Shown here piece by piece: positions 1 through 9,207 of a stretch of 40,679 bases of DNA. The stretch spans positions 1 to 40,679 of the forward strand of contig JAGRHA010000340.1 of NCBI GenBank assembly GCA_020445205.1. The letters run 5' to 3'. This DNA comes from Gammaproteobacteria bacterium (GTDB taxonomy: Bacteria; Pseudomonadota; Gammaproteobacteria; Chromatiales; Chromatiaceae). The notes under the pieces are model-generated. The model was given only the letters and a program-made list of their open reading frames with translations. It had not been told where the DNA came from and did no database searches. Numbering within the stretch: position 1 is the first letter of the stretch; each line of letters begins with the position of its first letter. A program made the position numbers and the translations under genes.

Positions 1-482
1 CGCAGGAAACGTGCTGCGCCGCTGCGCAGGGCATCGAATCGGGGTTGCATCCAAGGCCAGATCGCGGCACCCAGCAGGGCACCGAGCAGGTTGTTCAGAA
101 TGTCCGCGCGCAGCGGCGTGCGACTGGCGATGAACTCCTGCATGAACTCGATGCCGGTGCTGACGGCCGTACAAGCGACGACGACAAGGGCGACCGTCGC
201 CGCCCCCCAGCGGCGGCCACGCCCGGCGAGCACGGCGACGCCGAGCAGGGCGAGCGGGATGTAGAGGGCCACGTTGGTCACCGAGTCGGTCCACGACCAG
301 GTCGTGTCGCCGTTCAGCATGGCGCCGGCGAAGCTGCGCAGGGCGTCGGTGGCAGATCGTGCAACAAAGTCCAACGGCACCGTACTGCCGTAGATGACGA
401 AGCCGAGATAGGCCAGGAAGACGGTCCACGGGCGGGGCAGTGCCGCAGCGGATTGCGGGTGTGTCGCGGTGTCTTCGTCCAT
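1..482 (-). CDS. VanZ-like membrane protein (C-terminus beyond window)
   Basis: The reverse strand is open from an ATG at 480-482 to the left edge, giving 160 codons with no stop. After a hydrophilic start (MDEDTATHPQ) the protein has a hydrophobic segment with FLAYLGFVIYGSTVPLDF, then the stretch TDSVTNVALYIPLALLG, a further hydrophobic segment ending in STGIEFMQEFI, and DILNNLLGALLGA. The order Y-x-x-P followed by D-x-x-x-N-x-x-x-x-x-P-L-x-x-x-G and then the IE-x-x-Q and D-x-x-x-N-x-x-G motifs is that of VanZ-like proteins, a family named after a teicoplanin-resistance gene whose biochemical role is unclear. It is transcribed divergently from the glycine operon. Family membership is fairly secure; function is not. 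Confidence 0.75.
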   Translation of the reverse strand, partial: MDEDTATHPQSAAALPRPWTVFLAYLGFVIYGSTVPLDFVARSATDALRSFAGAMLNGDTTWSWTDSVTNVALYIPLALLGVAVLAGRGRRWGAATVALVVVACTAVSTGIEFMQEFIASRTPLRADILNNLLGALLGAAIWPWMQPRFDALRSGAARFL

Positions 483-573
483 CCGGTCGATCGCTCACGA
501 GTGCCGGGGCGGCACCTGCGAGCATGATAATGACTGTGCCGGCAAAGGTCGCCTCGGCAGCCGGCGGGCGATC

Positions 574-602
574 TGGCAATGTCGTCGGCGGTCGGATATA
601 GT
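574..602 (+). promoter_or_regulatory. Candidate sigma-70 promoter of the glycine cleavage operon
   Basis: TGGCAA at 574-579 and TATAGT at 597-602 are separated by exactly 17 bases and lie just upstream of the glycine riboswitch. Transcription would begin near 609, about 15 bases before the first aptamer. The -35 box is only a partial match, so this is a prediction from spacing and position. Confidence 0.45.
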
Positions 603-624
603 CCTCGACTCGACGCTCAACCCA

Positions 625-826
625 TGGGAGAGCTCGGCACGCCGCGTTGCAGGCGGTGCCGACGCCGAAGGCGCAATTTCCGCCCGGAATCGCTCAGGCA
701 GAAGGACCATCGGGGTGAATCCGCTGCGCGGATTCGGGTCGACTCTGGAGAGCGGTGCCTGGTGCATCCACCGACGGGGCAGAGGGCTGCGAAGCTCTTA
801 AACTCTCAGGTTTCTGGACAGAGGGG
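625..826 (+). promoter_or_regulatory. Tandem glycine riboswitch (two aptamers)
   Basis: Two glycine aptamers lie in series upstream of gcvT. The first spans roughly 625-708, with GGGAGAGCTCGGC, the core GCCGACGCCGAAGG and the closing CTCAGGCAGAAGGACC. The second spans roughly 743-826, with CTCTGGAGAGCGG, CCGACGGGGCAGAGG and ACTCTCAGG followed by GGACAGAGGGG. These conserved blocks are diagnostic of the family, which usually turns glycine catabolism on when glycine is present. The outer helix of aptamer 2 can form between CTCTG (743-747) and CAGAG (819-823). Its 3' strand abuts and shares one base with the 5' arm of the following terminator, so glycine binding could favour read-through into the gcv genes. 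Confidence 0.95.
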
Positions 827-873
827 CGGTATGGGTTTTGCTGATCGCGGAAACCATACCGCCCCTTTGTTTT
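823..873 (+). terminator. Intrinsic terminator forming the riboswitch expression platform
   Basis: GGGGCGGTATGG (823-834) is perfectly complementary to CCATACCGCCCC (854-865), giving a 12-bp stem with a 19-base loop, followed by TTTGTTTT (866-873). It sits between the second glycine aptamer and the gcvT ribosome binding site, so it is the expected glycine-controlled terminator and not the end of another gene. Confidence 0.9.
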
Positions 874-891
874 GGCTGTGCGGAGTGAGTG

Positions 892-1983
892 ATGGACAAG
901 AAGACGGTACTCAATGAGACCCACCGCGACATGGGTGCGCGCATGGTGCCGTTCGGCGGCTGGGACATGCCGGTGAACTATGGCTCGCAGATCGAGGAAC
1001 ACCACGCCGTGCGACGCGACGCGGGTATGTTCGACGTCTGCCACATGACCGTGGTCGATTTGCGCGGTGCGCGCGTGCGGGCGTTCCTGCAGCATCTGCT
1101 GGCCAACGATGTCGGCAAGCTGACGACGCCGGGCAAGGCGCTGTATTCGTGCATGCTGCGGCCCGATGGCGGGGTCATCGACGATCTCATCGTCTACTTT
1201 CTCTCCGACGAATGGTTCCGCATGGTGGTCAACGCGGCCACCACCGAAAAGGATCTGGCCTGGCTCGGTGAGCACGCGGCTGCATTCGATGTCGCGGTAG
1301 ACGCACGGTTCGATGTCGGCATGGTCGCCGTTCAGGGCCCCAACGCCCGCGCCAAGGCCGAGGCCCTGCTGCCGCAGGACGTACGTGCGGCGGCGATGGC
1401 ACTGAAACCCTTCAGTGCGGCATACGCCGGCGACTGGTTCATCGGTCGCACCGGCTATACGGGCGAAGACGGTTTCGAGATCATGCTGCCCGAGGCGGAC
1501 ACGCCGGCCCTGTGGCGCGCACTGGCGGCGGCCGGTGTGCAGCCGTGCGGACTCGGCGCGCGCGATACCCTGCGTCTCGAAGCCGGCATGAACCTGTACG
1601 GCAGCGATATGGACGAGAGCGTAACGCCGCTGGCGTCGGGGTTGTCCTGGACCGTCGCCTTCGAACCCGCCGAACGCGATTTCATCGGCCGTTCCGCACT
1701 TGAAAAGCAGAAGGCAGCGGGTAGTGTTGCAAGATTCGTCGGCCTGGTCCTCGAAGACAAGGGCGTGCTGCGTGGACACCAGAAGATCTACGCGGGTGAG
1801 CGCGAAGTCGGTGAGATAACGTCGGGCGGATTCTCGCCCACGCTGGAACGGTCGATTGCGATGGCACGCATCAGTGCCGACGCCGGCGACGAGCTCACGG
1901 TCGATATCCGCGGCAAACGCCTCGCGGTGCGCCGTGTGAAGATGCCGTTCGCGCGCAACGGCAAGGCCTGCATCGACCTGTAG
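892..1983 (+). CDS. gcvT: Glycine cleavage system T protein (aminomethyltransferase)
   Basis: This 363-residue protein transfers the aminomethyl group carried on lipoyl-GcvH to tetrahydrofolate, releasing ammonia and 5,10-methylene-THF in the cytoplasm. Family features include the N-terminal [13 protein letters not shown] and [16 protein letters not shown] segments, the folate-site region around [16 protein letters not shown], and the C-terminal [12 protein letters not shown] motif. The length is normal. I chose the ATG at 892 because GGAG at 882-885 is correctly spaced; a GTG immediately before it (889) is less likely. It is the first gene after the glycine riboswitch and terminator, so its expression should respond to glycine. 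It ends in TAG and is followed after 88 bases by gcvH. Confidence 0.97.
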   Translation: MDKKTVLNETHRDMGARMVPFGGWDMPVNYGSQIEEHHAVRRDAGMFDVCHMTVVDLRGARVRAFLQHLLANDVGKLTTPGKALYSCMLRPDGGVIDDLIVYFLSDEWFRMVVNAATTEKDLAWLGEHAAAFDVAVDARFDVGMVAVQGPNARAKAEALLPQDVRAAAMALKPFSAAYAGDWFIGRTGYTGEDGFEIMLPEADTPALWRALAAAGVQPCGLGARDTLRLEAGMNLYGSDMDESVTPLASGLSWTVAFEPAERDFIGRSALEKQKAAGSVARFVGLVLEDKGVLRGHQKIYAGEREVGEITSGGFSPTLERSIAMARISADAGDELTVDIRGKRLAVRRVKMPFARNGKACIDL

Positions 1984-2071
1984 GGCTTATTGCCGGGGCC
2001 CGCACTCGGGACCGGCCGAACATGCCGTCGACCGGCGGTCGTCGGCGATTCCGTAGCAGAGGAAACGCACA

Positions 2072-2470
2072 ATGAGCAACGATGTTCCGAGTGAACTGAA
2101 GTACACCAAATCGCACGAGTGGGTCCGCGTCGAGGACGATGGTGTCGTCACGATCGGGATCACCGACCATGCCCAGGAATTGCTCGGTGATCTGGTGTTC
2201 GTCGAGCTGCCCGAGGTGGGCGCTGAACTCGGTGCCGGCAGCGAATGCGCGGTGGTCGAGTCGGTAAAAGCCGCGTCGGACGTGTTCAGCCCGCTCAGTG
2301 GTGAGGTCATCGAGGTCAACGAAGCACTCGCCGAGGCGCCCGAGACGATCAACCAGGAAGCGTACGAGGGCGGCTGGATCTTCCGTCTCCGGTTGTCTGA
2401 TCCGGCCGAACTCGAAGGCCTCATGGACGCCGACAGCTACGCCGAACACGCGGAATCCGACGAGCACTGA
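2072..2470 (+). CDS. gcvH: Glycine cleavage system H protein (lipoyl carrier)
   Basis: This 132-residue protein carries the lipoyl arm that shuttles the aminomethyl group between the P and T proteins. The lipoylation site is Lys66 in [14 protein letters not shown], the standard GcvH context. The N-terminal [14 protein letters not shown] and [21 protein letters not shown] segments are canonical. A good ribosome binding site (AGAGGAAACGCACA) precedes the ATG. It lies between gcvT and gcvPA in the same transcription unit. Nothing is missing. Confidence 0.97.
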   Translation: MSNDVPSELKYTKSHEWVRVEDDGVVTIGITDHAQELLGDLVFVELPEVGAELGAGSECAVVESVKAASDVFSPLSGEVIEVNEALAEAPETINQEAYEGGWIFRLRLSDPAELEGLMDADSYAEHAESDEH

Positions 2471-2504
2471 TCCGTCATCGGTCCGCCGCCCAGGGGAACC
2501 CTGC

Positions 2505-3914
2505 ATGCCGTTTATCCCACACACCGAAGACGACGTTCGTGCCATGTTGACGGCGATCGGCGTCGACAGCATCGACGACCTGTTCGACGAAATCCCACCG
2601 ACACTGCGCGCGAAGGCGCTGGAAAAGCTGCCCGAGGGCATGTCGGAGATGGAAGTCACGGCGCTCATGCATGCGCGTGCGCGCATGGATGGACAGCCGC
2701 TGTGCTTCATCGGTGCCGGTGCCTACGACCATCACATCCCCGCGGCGGTATGGCAGATCGCAACCCGCGGCGAGTTCTACAGTGCCTATACGCCGTACCA
2801 GGCCGAGGCCAGCCAGGGCACGCTGCAGCTGCTGTACGAGTACCAGTCGATGATGACGGCGCTCATGGCCATGGATGTGTCCAATGCGTCGTTGTATGAC
2901 GGTGCTTCGGGCCTCGCCGAGGCCGTGCTCATGGCGGTACGCGCCAACCGCAAGTCGAAGTCGCGCCGCGTGCTGTTGCCGCGCACGCTGCACCCTGCTT
3001 ACCGCAAGACGGTCCGTGCGATCGTCAGCAACCAGAACATCGAGCTCGTGGAAGTCGGGTTCGATGCGCGTTCGGGGCGCACCGATCAGACGGCCCTGCA
3101 GGCCTTTGCCGGCGAGGATTTCGCCGCCCTTGTCGTGCCCCAGCCCAACTTTTTCGGCGTGCTCGAAGATGTCGATGCACTGACCGATTTTGCCCATGCC
3201 AACGGCATGCTCGCGATCGCGGTCGTCAACCCGCTGGCCATGGCGGTGCTCAAGCCGCCGGGTGAATGGGGCGACGCGGCCAACGGCGGTGCCGACATCG
3301 CCTGTGGCGAGGGGCAGCCGCTGGGCGCGCCTTTGTCGTCGGGTGGCCCGTATTTCGGCTTCCTGTGCTGCAAGCAGGACCTTGTGCGGCAGATGCCGGG
3401 CCGCATCATCGGCAAGACCGTGGACCTCGAAGGCAAGACCGGGTTCGCGCTGACGCTACAGGCGCGTGAACAGCACATCCGGCGCTCCAAAGCGACCTCG
3501 AACATCTGCACCAATCAGGGGCTGCTGGTTACCGCGGCGACGATTCACATGGCGCTGCTCGGCGGCGAGGGATTGGCGCGCGTGGCCGCCAGTTGCCACG
3601 CCAATACCGCGACGTTGCTCGAGCGCTTGTGTGCGATCGACGGTGTCACGCGCTGCTTCGACGGCCCGCTGTTCCACGAGGGTGTATTGCAGCTCGCGGC
3701 GCCGGTCGCCGACGTCTTGCGTTCGTTGGCCGCGCACAATGTGCTCGGCGGCTACGATCTCGCGGCGGACTACCCCGAACTCGAAAACGCGGTGCTGGTA
3801 TGTGCCACGGAGATGCGCACCGAGGCGGACATCGATGAGTATGCGTCGAAGCTGTCGCGGGTGATCGCTGCCCGCACGCAGGCGCGCTGCCCCGTCGAAC
3901 CCAAGTTCAATTGA
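2505..3914 (+). CDS. gcvPA: Glycine dehydrogenase (decarboxylating) subunit 1
   Basis: The 469-residue product is the N-terminal half of the P protein, which decarboxylates glycine with PLP together with GcvPB and loads the aminomethyl group on GcvH. Characteristic segments are [15 protein letters not shown] at the start, [29 protein letters not shown], and [14 protein letters not shown]. The reading frame stays open upstream into gcvH, but the ATG at 2505 preceded by AGGGGA (2492-2497) gives the family N-terminus. This half lacks the PLP-binding lysine, which sits in GcvPB. The two-gene P protein is a normal arrangement and is not a frameshift. A peroxiredoxin gene separates it from gcvPB. 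Confidence 0.96.
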   Translation: MPFIPHTEDDVRAMLTAIGVDSIDDLFDEIPPTLRAKALEKLPEGMSEMEVTALMHARARMDGQPLCFIGAGAYDHHIPAAVWQIATRGEFYSAYTPYQAEASQGTLQLLYEYQSMMTALMAMDVSNASLYDGASGLAEAVLMAVRANRKSKSRRVLLPRTLHPAYRKTVRAIVSNQNIELVEVGFDARSGRTDQTALQAFAGEDFAALVVPQPNFFGVLEDVDALTDFAHANGMLAIAVVNPLAMAVLKPPGEWGDAANGGADIACGEGQPLGAPLSSGGPYFGFLCCKQDLVRQMPGRIIGKTVDLEGKTGFALTLQAREQHIRRSKATSNICTNQGLLVTAATIHMALLGGEGLARVAASCHANTATLLERLCAIDGVTRCFDGPLFHEGVLQLAAPVADVLRSLAAHNVLGGYDLAADYPELENAVLVCATEMRTEADIDEYASKLSRVIAARTQARCPVEPKFN

Positions 3915-3960
3915 TGCCGCTCGCGCAGCGGCCGTAACCGATCATTAAAGGAGAACTGAG

Positions 3961-4461
3961 ATGGCACAGGTAACATTGCAGGGCAACCCGCTGAGCACCA
4001 ACGGCGATCTGCCTGCGGTCGGCAGCACGGCGCCCAATTTCCGCCTCGTCGATGGTGAGCTCAACGATCTGACGCTCGACGATTTTGCCGGCAAGAAGAA
4101 GATCATCAGCATCGTGCCGAGCCTCGATACGCCGACCTGCGCCACGTCGACCAAGGTGTTCAACCAGCGCCTGGGCGGCCGTGACGATGTCGTCGTGCTC
4201 GTCGTCTCCGCCGACCTGCCGTTCGCCCAGGGGCGCTTCTGTCAGGCCGAGGGCACGACCGAGGTCAAGACGCTGTCGATGATGCGTTCGCGCAACTTCG
4301 CCAAAGACTACGGCATGCTCATCGAAGACGGTCCGCTGGCCGGGATCACCGCGCGCGGCGTGGTCGTCGTCGACCAGGACAACAAGGTGCTGCACACCGA
4401 GTTGGTCGGCGAGATCGCCGACGAGCCCAATTACGATGCCGCGATCGATGCGCTCGGCTGA
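3961..4461 (+). CDS. tpx: Thiol peroxidase (atypical 2-Cys peroxiredoxin)
   Basis: The 166-residue protein reduces hydroperoxides, preferring lipid peroxides in the E. coli homologue, and is recycled by thioredoxin. The peroxidatic cysteine is Cys60 in VPSLDTPTCATSTKVFN and the resolving cysteine is Cys94 in GRFCQAEG, matching the Cys61/Cys95 pair of E. coli Tpx. AAAGGAGAACTGAG lies directly before the ATG, a strong ribosome binding site. The gene is inserted between gcvPA and gcvPB, 46 bases after the first and directly before the second. It therefore probably shares the glycine-regulated transcript, although the large gap could hide a separate promoter. Confidence 0.96.
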   Translation: MAQVTLQGNPLSTNGDLPAVGSTAPNFRLVDGELNDLTLDDFAGKKKIISIVPSLDTPTCATSTKVFNQRLGGRDDVVVLVVSADLPFAQGRFCQAEGTTEVKTLSMMRSRNFAKDYGMLIEDGPLAGITARGVVVVDQDNKVLHTELVGEIADEPNYDAAIDALG

Positions 4462-4515
4462 GTGACACCACCGGCGCCCCGACCGGCGGGGCGCACCGCC
4501 TTATCGGATCTGACC

Positions 4516-5967
4516 ATGCTGATCTACGAACAATCGCAACCCGGTCGTCGCGCCTTCGCTCAGGCGCCGAAGCAGCGGCCGCCACTCGACGGTGTGCCAA
4601 CTGCGCTGCAGCGCGCCAATCCGCCCGCCCTGCCCGAGGTGTCGGAGATGCAGGCGGTACGCCATTACACGCGTCTGTCGCGCAAGAATTTCTCGATCGA
4701 TACCGAGTTCTATCCACTCGGTTCGTGCACGATGAAATACAACCCGCGGGCGTGCAATTCACTGGCGATGCTGCCGGGTCTGCTGGCACGCCATCCCTAC
4801 GCGCCGGATACGCACAGTCAGGGTTTCCTCGCCTGCATGTACGACCTGCAGGAGATCCTCAAGGAAGTCACCGGGATGAAGCGCGTGTCGCTGGTTCCGG
4901 CGGCCGGGGCGCAGGGTGAGTTCACCGGCGTGGCGATGATCCGCGCCTATCACGACGCCCGCGGCGACAGCGCGCGCAACGAGATCATCGTGCCGGATGC
5001 CGCGCACGGCACCAACCCGGCGACAGCGGTGATGTGTGGATACAAGGTGCGCGAGATCCCGACGCTGGACGACGGCGACGTCGACGTCGAGGCACTCAAG
5101 GCCGTGCTCGGTCCGCAGACCGCGGGCATCATGCTGACCAACCCATCGACGGTCGGCGTGTTCGAGCGCCGCATCACCGAGATCGCGCGACTGGTCCACG
5201 AGGCCGGCGGCCTGCTGTATTACGACGGCGCCAACCTCAACGCGATCCTCGGCAAGGTGCGCCCGGGCGACATGGGTTTCGATGTCATCCACATGAACCT
5301 GCACAAGACCTTTTCGACACCGCATGGCGGCGGCGGTCCGGGTGCCGGGCCGGTCGGTGTCAGCGAGCGCCTGATTCCGTTTCTGCCGGTGCCCATGGTG
5401 GGTTTCGATGGCCACGACTACCACTGGCTGACCGAGAAGGAATGTCCGCAGACGATCGGCAAGTTGTCGGCGTTTGCGGGCAACGCCGGCGTGTTGCTGC
5501 GTGCGTACGTATATGCGCGCCTGCTCGGTGGTGAGGGTATGGTGCGCGTGGCCGAGTACGCGACGCTGAACGCCAATTACCTGGCCAAGCGGCTCGCCGA
5601 CGCCGGTTTCGACCTGGCTTATCCCGGACGCCGCGCGACGCACGAGTTCATCGTCACGCTGAAGAAGCAGGCAAAGGAGCTGGGGGTCACGGCGATGGAT
5701 TTCGCCAAGCGCCTGCTCGACCACGGTTACCACGCACCGACCACCTACTTCCCGCTACTGGTGCCGGAGTGTTTCCTCATCGAGCCGACCGAGACCGAGG
5801 CGATGGACGCACTCGACGGCTTCGTCGCGGCGATGGTCGCGATCAAGGCCGAAGCGGAGACGAGCGCCGAGATCGTGAAGACGGCGCCGCATACGCTGCC
5901 GGTGCGACGCCTCGACGACGTGCGCGCCGCGCGCGAGCTGGACCTGCGTTGGCAGGCGGCCGGCTGA
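4516..5967 (+). CDS. gcvPB: Glycine dehydrogenase (decarboxylating) subunit 2
   Basis: This is the C-terminal, PLP-binding half of the P protein (483 residues). The cofactor lysine is Lys264 in [19 protein letters not shown], and the glycine-rich loop follows directly. Other family segments are [18 protein letters not shown] near the N-terminus and the C-terminal HAPTTYFPL. The frame is open from a GTG at 4462, but the ATG at 4516 gives the family start ([14 protein letters not shown]). The ribosome binding site is weak, so initiation may depend on coupling to tpx. It forms the complete P protein with GcvPA. Confidence 0.96.
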   Translation: MLIYEQSQPGRRAFAQAPKQRPPLDGVPTALQRANPPALPEVSEMQAVRHYTRLSRKNFSIDTEFYPLGSCTMKYNPRACNSLAMLPGLLARHPYAPDTHSQGFLACMYDLQEILKEVTGMKRVSLVPAAGAQGEFTGVAMIRAYHDARGDSARNEIIVPDAAHGTNPATAVMCGYKVREIPTLDDGDVDVEALKAVLGPQTAGIMLTNPSTVGVFERRITEIARLVHEAGGLLYYDGANLNAILGKVRPGDMGFDVIHMNLHKTFSTPHGGGGPGAGPVGVSERLIPFLPVPMVGFDGHDYHWLTEKECPQTIGKLSAFAGNAGVLLRAYVYARLLGGEGMVRVAEYATLNANYLAKRLADAGFDLAYPGRRATHEFIVTLKKQAKELGVTAMDFAKRLLDHGYHAPTTYFPLLVPECFLIEPTETEAMDALDGFVAAMVAIKAEAETSAEIVKTAPHTLPVRRLDDVRAARELDLRWQAAG

Positions 5968-5994
5968 GTGGCTGCCGCCTAGTCCTTCGTCACG

Positions 5995-6369
5995 ATGTCG
6001 GAGTTCAACCAGACCGTCGGCATGACGCGGCTCATCCGCGCGTTCGGCTATTCGCTACAGGGCTTTGCCGCGTGTTTTCGCCACGAAGCCGCGTTCCGTC
6101 TCGAAGTGATGCTGAGCGTGTTCATCGTGCCGCTCGGGTTCTGGCTGGGCGCCAGCGGCGTCGAGCGCGCCTTGTTCGTGGGTAGCTGGGTGCTGGTGAT
6201 GATCGTCGAGCTGCTCAATTCGGCGATCGAGGCTACGGTCGACCGCGTGGGCACCGAGCACCATCAACTCGCAGGGCGCGCCAAGGACATCGGTTCGGCG
6301 TCGGTATTCCTCGCGATCTCGCTGGCGCTGCTCGTATGGGCGCTTGTGCTGCTGCCGCGCTACCTGTGA
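5995..6369 (+). CDS. dgkA: Diacylglycerol kinase, DgkA type
   Basis: A 124-residue integral membrane kinase that phosphorylates diacylglycerol to phosphatidic acid, recycling lipid released during envelope biosynthesis. Three hydrophobic segments are visible (about residues 37-53, 60-75 and 101-120). The signature VELLNSAIEATVDR (Glu71, Asn75, Glu79) with the following KDIGSA is intact and contains the catalytic acidic residues. The N-terminal amphipathic region with FRHEAAFRLE is also typical. It begins 27 bases after gcvPB and appears to be the last gene of the glycine operon. An undecaprenol kinase role is possible in this family, but the sequence favours the proteobacterial diacylglycerol enzyme. 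Confidence 0.93.
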   Translation: MSEFNQTVGMTRLIRAFGYSLQGFAACFRHEAAFRLEVMLSVFIVPLGFWLGASGVERALFVGSWVLVMIVELLNSAIEATVDRVGTEHHQLAGRAKDIGSASVFLAISLALLVWALVLLPRYL

Positions 6370-6388
6370 GGGGATGCCTGTCGGGCAC

Positions 6389-6413
6389 AAAAAACCCCGC
6401 CATCGTGGCGGGG
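6389..6413 (-). terminator. Intrinsic terminator between dgkA and the SoxXA-binding-like gene
   Basis: CCCCGCCA (6395-6402) and TGGCGGGG (6406-6413) form a perfect 8-bp GC-rich stem with a 3-base loop. Read on the reverse strand the hairpin is followed by six T residues, so it is a strong terminator for the leftward gene. On the forward strand the downstream sequence has few T residues, so it would be weaker for dgkA. Confidence 0.88.
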
Positions 6414-6435
6414 TTCCTCGCTCAAGCGCGTGCGC

Positions 6436-6750
6436 TCAGTTGTACAGGTAGCCGGGGTTGCCGACGTTGCTCTGGCCCATGGCCTGCTCTTTGCCCAGGT
6501 TACCCTGTGCCTCGGCCTTCTTCGCCAGCGCCTCGGCGCTGCCGAAATTACCGGCTGCGACCGCTTCTTCGGCTTCTTTGATCATTTTGCCCGTGTCGCG
6601 CCATTCGCCACCCGCGGCGGATGCCGCTTTCTGCGCGGCCTTGGCGGCAGCGATCGCGGCCTCGGCGCCGGCCTTGTCGGCAGCGAAAGCGCTACCGCCC
6701 AGCAACAGCCCGGCAACGATTCCAGTCAGCGCGAGTTTCTTCATCAGCAT
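6436..6750 (-). CDS. Small exported SoxXA-binding-like protein
   Basis: A 104-residue protein with a clear signal peptide (MLMKKLALTGIVAGLLLGGSAFA, cleavage after about residue 23). An alanine-rich helical stretch follows, then EWRDTGKMIKEAEEAVAAG and AEALAKKAEAQGNLGKEQAM. The EWRDT-K-I-x-x-A-x-x-A-x-x-x-G block followed by A-x-x-L-A-x-x-A-x-x-Q resembles SoxXA-binding proteins (SAXB/SoxK) that accompany the thiosulfate-oxidising Sox system, from memory of that family. The start at 6750 is set by GGAGG six bases upstream; an upstream in-frame extension lacks a signal peptide. No sox genes are adjacent. It could instead be a related small periplasmic protein of unknown role. Confidence 0.6.
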   Translation of the reverse strand: MLMKKLALTGIVAGLLLGGSAFAADKAGAEAAIAAAKAAQKAASAAGGEWRDTGKMIKEAEEAVAAGNFGSAEALAKKAEAQGNLGKEQAMGQSNVGNPGYLYN

Positions 6751-6995
6751 GGGATTCCTCCAGTCTCGTTTCTTGTGATCTTCGGCGCGCCGCGCTGCGG
6801 CACTGCCGGGTGGCCGGTCACGATCGACTTTGGCCATGCAAAGCCGCCTTACGTTACCATCTGCTACCGGATTACGCACCTAGCGGGTCTGCTCGAACAA
6901 CAAACACTAGCACGCCCATCCGACAGCTCAAGGCTACGCCGTGCATCGGTACAGTTAGACGGGGCGAAAGCGTTTTTATTCCAGGGATTTATTGC

Positions 6996-7928
6996 ATGAC
7001 AGCACTGATTTGCGGCTCCATGGCCTTCGATACCATCATGGTGTTTCAGGACCAGTTCAAGAACCACATCCTGCCCGAGCAGGTTCACATACTGAACGTG
7101 TCGTTTCTGGTACCCGAGATGCGCCGCAATTTCGGTGGCTGTGCCGGCAATATCGCGTTCAACCTCCATCTGCTCGGCGGTGATGGCCTGCCCATGGGTA
7201 CTGTCGGCAGCGACTTCGGGCCATACGCCAACTGGTTGGATTCGCAGGGGATTTCACGTTCTGCCCTGCGTGAGATTCCGGATGCCTACACCGCCCAGGC
7301 GTATATCACGACCGATCAGGACGACAACCAGATCACGGCGTTCCATCCCGGGGCGATGAATTTCTGCCATCACGGCAAGGTCGGAGACTTCGACGGCGTG
7401 CGCATCGGCATGGTTTCGCCCGACGGGCGCCAGGGCATGATCGAGCACGCACAGCAGTTCGTCGAGGCGGGAATCCCCTTCATATTCGACCCCGGCCAGG
7501 GCATGCCGATGTTCGACGGTCACGACCTCTCGCGCTTTGCCGAGCAGGCGACCTGGCTCGCTTTCAACGACTACGAAGCCAAGCTGATGCAGGAGCGGAC
7601 GGGCAAATCGCCGGCGCAGCTCGCGCGCGACGCCGAGGCCGTGATCGTGACGCGTGGGGGGGAAGGTTCGACGATCTACACCAAGGGCCGCGAGATCGAG
7701 ATCCCACTGGCGCCGGCGCAACATCTGGTCGACCCGACGGGTTGCGGTGACGCGTATCGCGGCGGCCTGCTGTATGGTCTGCAGAATGACCTGGATTGGG
7801 AGATCACGGGGCGTATCGCGTCGCTCATGGGGGCGATCAAGATTGAGCATGCCGGCACCCAGAATCATGCCTTGAGCCGCGCGGATTTCGACGCCCGCTT
7901 CAAGGAGACTTTCGGCATCACCCTATGA
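6996..7928 (+). CDS. PfkB-family sugar/nucleoside kinase
   Basis: A 310-residue ribokinase/PfkB-fold kinase. The start MTALICGSMAFDTIM and the early NFGGCAGNIAFNLHLLGG motif define the N-terminal substrate-binding part. The C-terminal signature DPTGCGDAYRGG (residues 246-257) carries the catalytic Asp252 and the anion hole. AGGGA at 6983-6987 supports the ATG at 6996; the longer open frame upstream has no family similarity. Related gammaproteobacterial proteins are often annotated as adenosine kinases, but the substrate cannot be fixed from sequence alone. It runs in the same direction as moeA, 34 bases upstream of it, and may be cotranscribed. Confidence 0.88.
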   Translation: MTALICGSMAFDTIMVFQDQFKNHILPEQVHILNVSFLVPEMRRNFGGCAGNIAFNLHLLGGDGLPMGTVGSDFGPYANWLDSQGISRSALREIPDAYTAQAYITTDQDDNQITAFHPGAMNFCHHGKVGDFDGVRIGMVSPDGRQGMIEHAQQFVEAGIPFIFDPGQGMPMFDGHDLSRFAEQATWLAFNDYEAKLMQERTGKSPAQLARDAEAVIVTRGGEGSTIYTKGREIEIPLAPAQHLVDPTGCGDAYRGGLLYGLQNDLDWEITGRIASLMGAIKIEHAGTQNHALSRADFDARFKETFGITL

Positions 7929-7962
7929 TGTCGCCTGTCGTGCCGTGCTGAGGGGGGATACC

Positions 7963-9207
7963 TTGACCGAAGAACTGTGTTGCACACCGACCCTGAGCGG
8001 CCTGCTCAGTTACGAACAGGCGGTCGAGCGCCTGGTGGCTGCCGCGCATCCGCTGTCGGGTACCGACAACGTGGCTTTGCGCGACGGCCTCGGTCGCGTC
8101 CTCGCCGCCGGCGTCGTAAGCACGATCGACGTGCCGGGCTGGGACTACAGCGCGATGGACGGCTATGCGGTGAATGCCGCCGACTGCCGCAGTGCGGGCG
8201 CCGAGCTGCCGGTGTCACAGCGGTTGCCGGCGGGTGTTGCCCCTGAACCGCTGGTGCCGGGAACCGCAGCACGCATCTTCACCGGCGCACCGATCCCGGC
8301 AGGTGCCGATGCGGTCGTGATGCAGGAGGTCTGCACGGCATCGGCGGGCCGTGTGCGCGTCGATGTGGCGGTGCCGCCTGGCGACAACGTGCGGCGGCGC
8401 GGCGAAGACATCGCTGCGGGTAGCGAGATCATCCGCGCGGGCACCCGCCTCGAGCCCCAGCATCTGGGACTGGCGGCGTCGGTCGGTTGCGCCGAACTCG
8501 TGGTGTGTCGGCGGCCACGGGTCGCCGTCGTGGCGAGCGGCGACGAACTGCTGATGCCCGGCGAGCCGTTGACGCCGGGCAAGATCTACAACTCCAATCT
8601 GTTCACAGCGGGTGGGCTGTTGCGCGCGCTGGGTTGCGAGGTCATCGAGATGGGCATCGTCGAGGACACGCTCGAGGCGACCAAGGCCGCGCTGGCCGAG
8701 GCTGCATCGTGCGCGGATCTCGTGTTCGCCTCGGGTGGCGTGTCGGTCGGCGAGGAGGACCACGTCAAACCGGCGATCGAGGCGCTGGGTACGCTCGACA
8801 TGTGGAAGATCGCGATCCGCCCGGGCAAACCCGTGGCGTTCGGCCATATCGATGGCACGCCTTTCATCGGTTCGCCAGGTAATCCGGTGTCGCTGTTCGT
8901 CACCTTCCTGCTGTTTGTGCGTCCTTTCCTGCTGCGACTACAGGGCCGCGACGACTGGCGCCTGCAGCCGATGCAGGTGATCGCCGACTTCGACTGGCAA
9001 CGCCCCGACAAGCGGCGCGAGTTTCAACGTGCACAGCTGGCGATCGGCGGTGACGGCATCGCCCGCGCGAGTGTCCACCCGAGCCGCTCGTCGGGTGTGC
9101 TGAGTTCCGTGACCTGGGCCAATGGGCTGGTCGTGATACCCGAAGGGCGCGTGATCGCGCGCGGCGAGTCCGTCGATTTCCTGCCTTTTTGCGAGATGTT
9201 GCGATGA
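7963..9207 (+). CDS. moeA: Molybdopterin molybdenumtransferase
   Basis: MoeA inserts molybdate into adenylylated molybdopterin to make molybdenum cofactor. The 414-residue product shows MDGYAV, IFTGAPIPAGADAVVMQE, VAVVASGDEL, ASGGVSVGEEDHV and GSPGNPVS, all standard motifs. I favour the TTG at 7963 because AGGGGGG (7951-7957) is five bases upstream and the length then fits the family (E. coli MoeA is 411). A GTG at 7945 in the same frame overlaps that site and is less likely. The stop codon overlaps the moaD start (ATGA), so the two are translationally coupled. Confidence 0.95.
   Translation: MTEELCCTPTLSGLLSYEQAVERLVAAAHPLSGTDNVALRDGLGRVLAAGVVSTIDVPGWDYSAMDGYAVNAADCRSAGAELPVSQRLPAGVAPEPLVPGTAARIFTGAPIPAGADAVVMQEVCTASAGRVRVDVAVPPGDNVRRRGEDIAAGSEIIRAGTRLEPQHLGLAASVGCAELVVCRRPRVAVVASGDELLMPGEPLTPGKIYNSNLFTAGGLLRALGCEVIEMGIVEDTLEATKAALAEAASCADLVFASGGVSVGEEDHVKPAIEALGTLDMWKIAIRPGKPVAFGHIDGTPFIGSPGNPVSLFVTFLLFVRPFLLRLQGRDDWRLQPMQVIADFDWQRPDKRREFQRAQLAIGGDGIARASVHPSRSSGVLSSVTWANGLVVIPEGRVIARGESVDFLPFCEMLR

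Noticed and set aside
694..1779. 361-codon reverse open frame
   Set aside because: It lies antisense to gcvT and the riboswitch, has no family motif and arises from high GC content.
2298..2504. Upstream extension of gcvPA
   Set aside because: Frame is open into gcvH, but the extension is Arg-rich and not part of the family; the ATG at 2505 has a good ribosome binding site.
4759..5733. 324-codon reverse open frame
   Set aside because: Antisense to gcvPB; composition and lack of motifs mark it as a shadow frame.
2505..5967. Split glycine dehydrogenase as a broken gene
   Set aside because: Two-subunit P protein is a normal form; both halves are complete.
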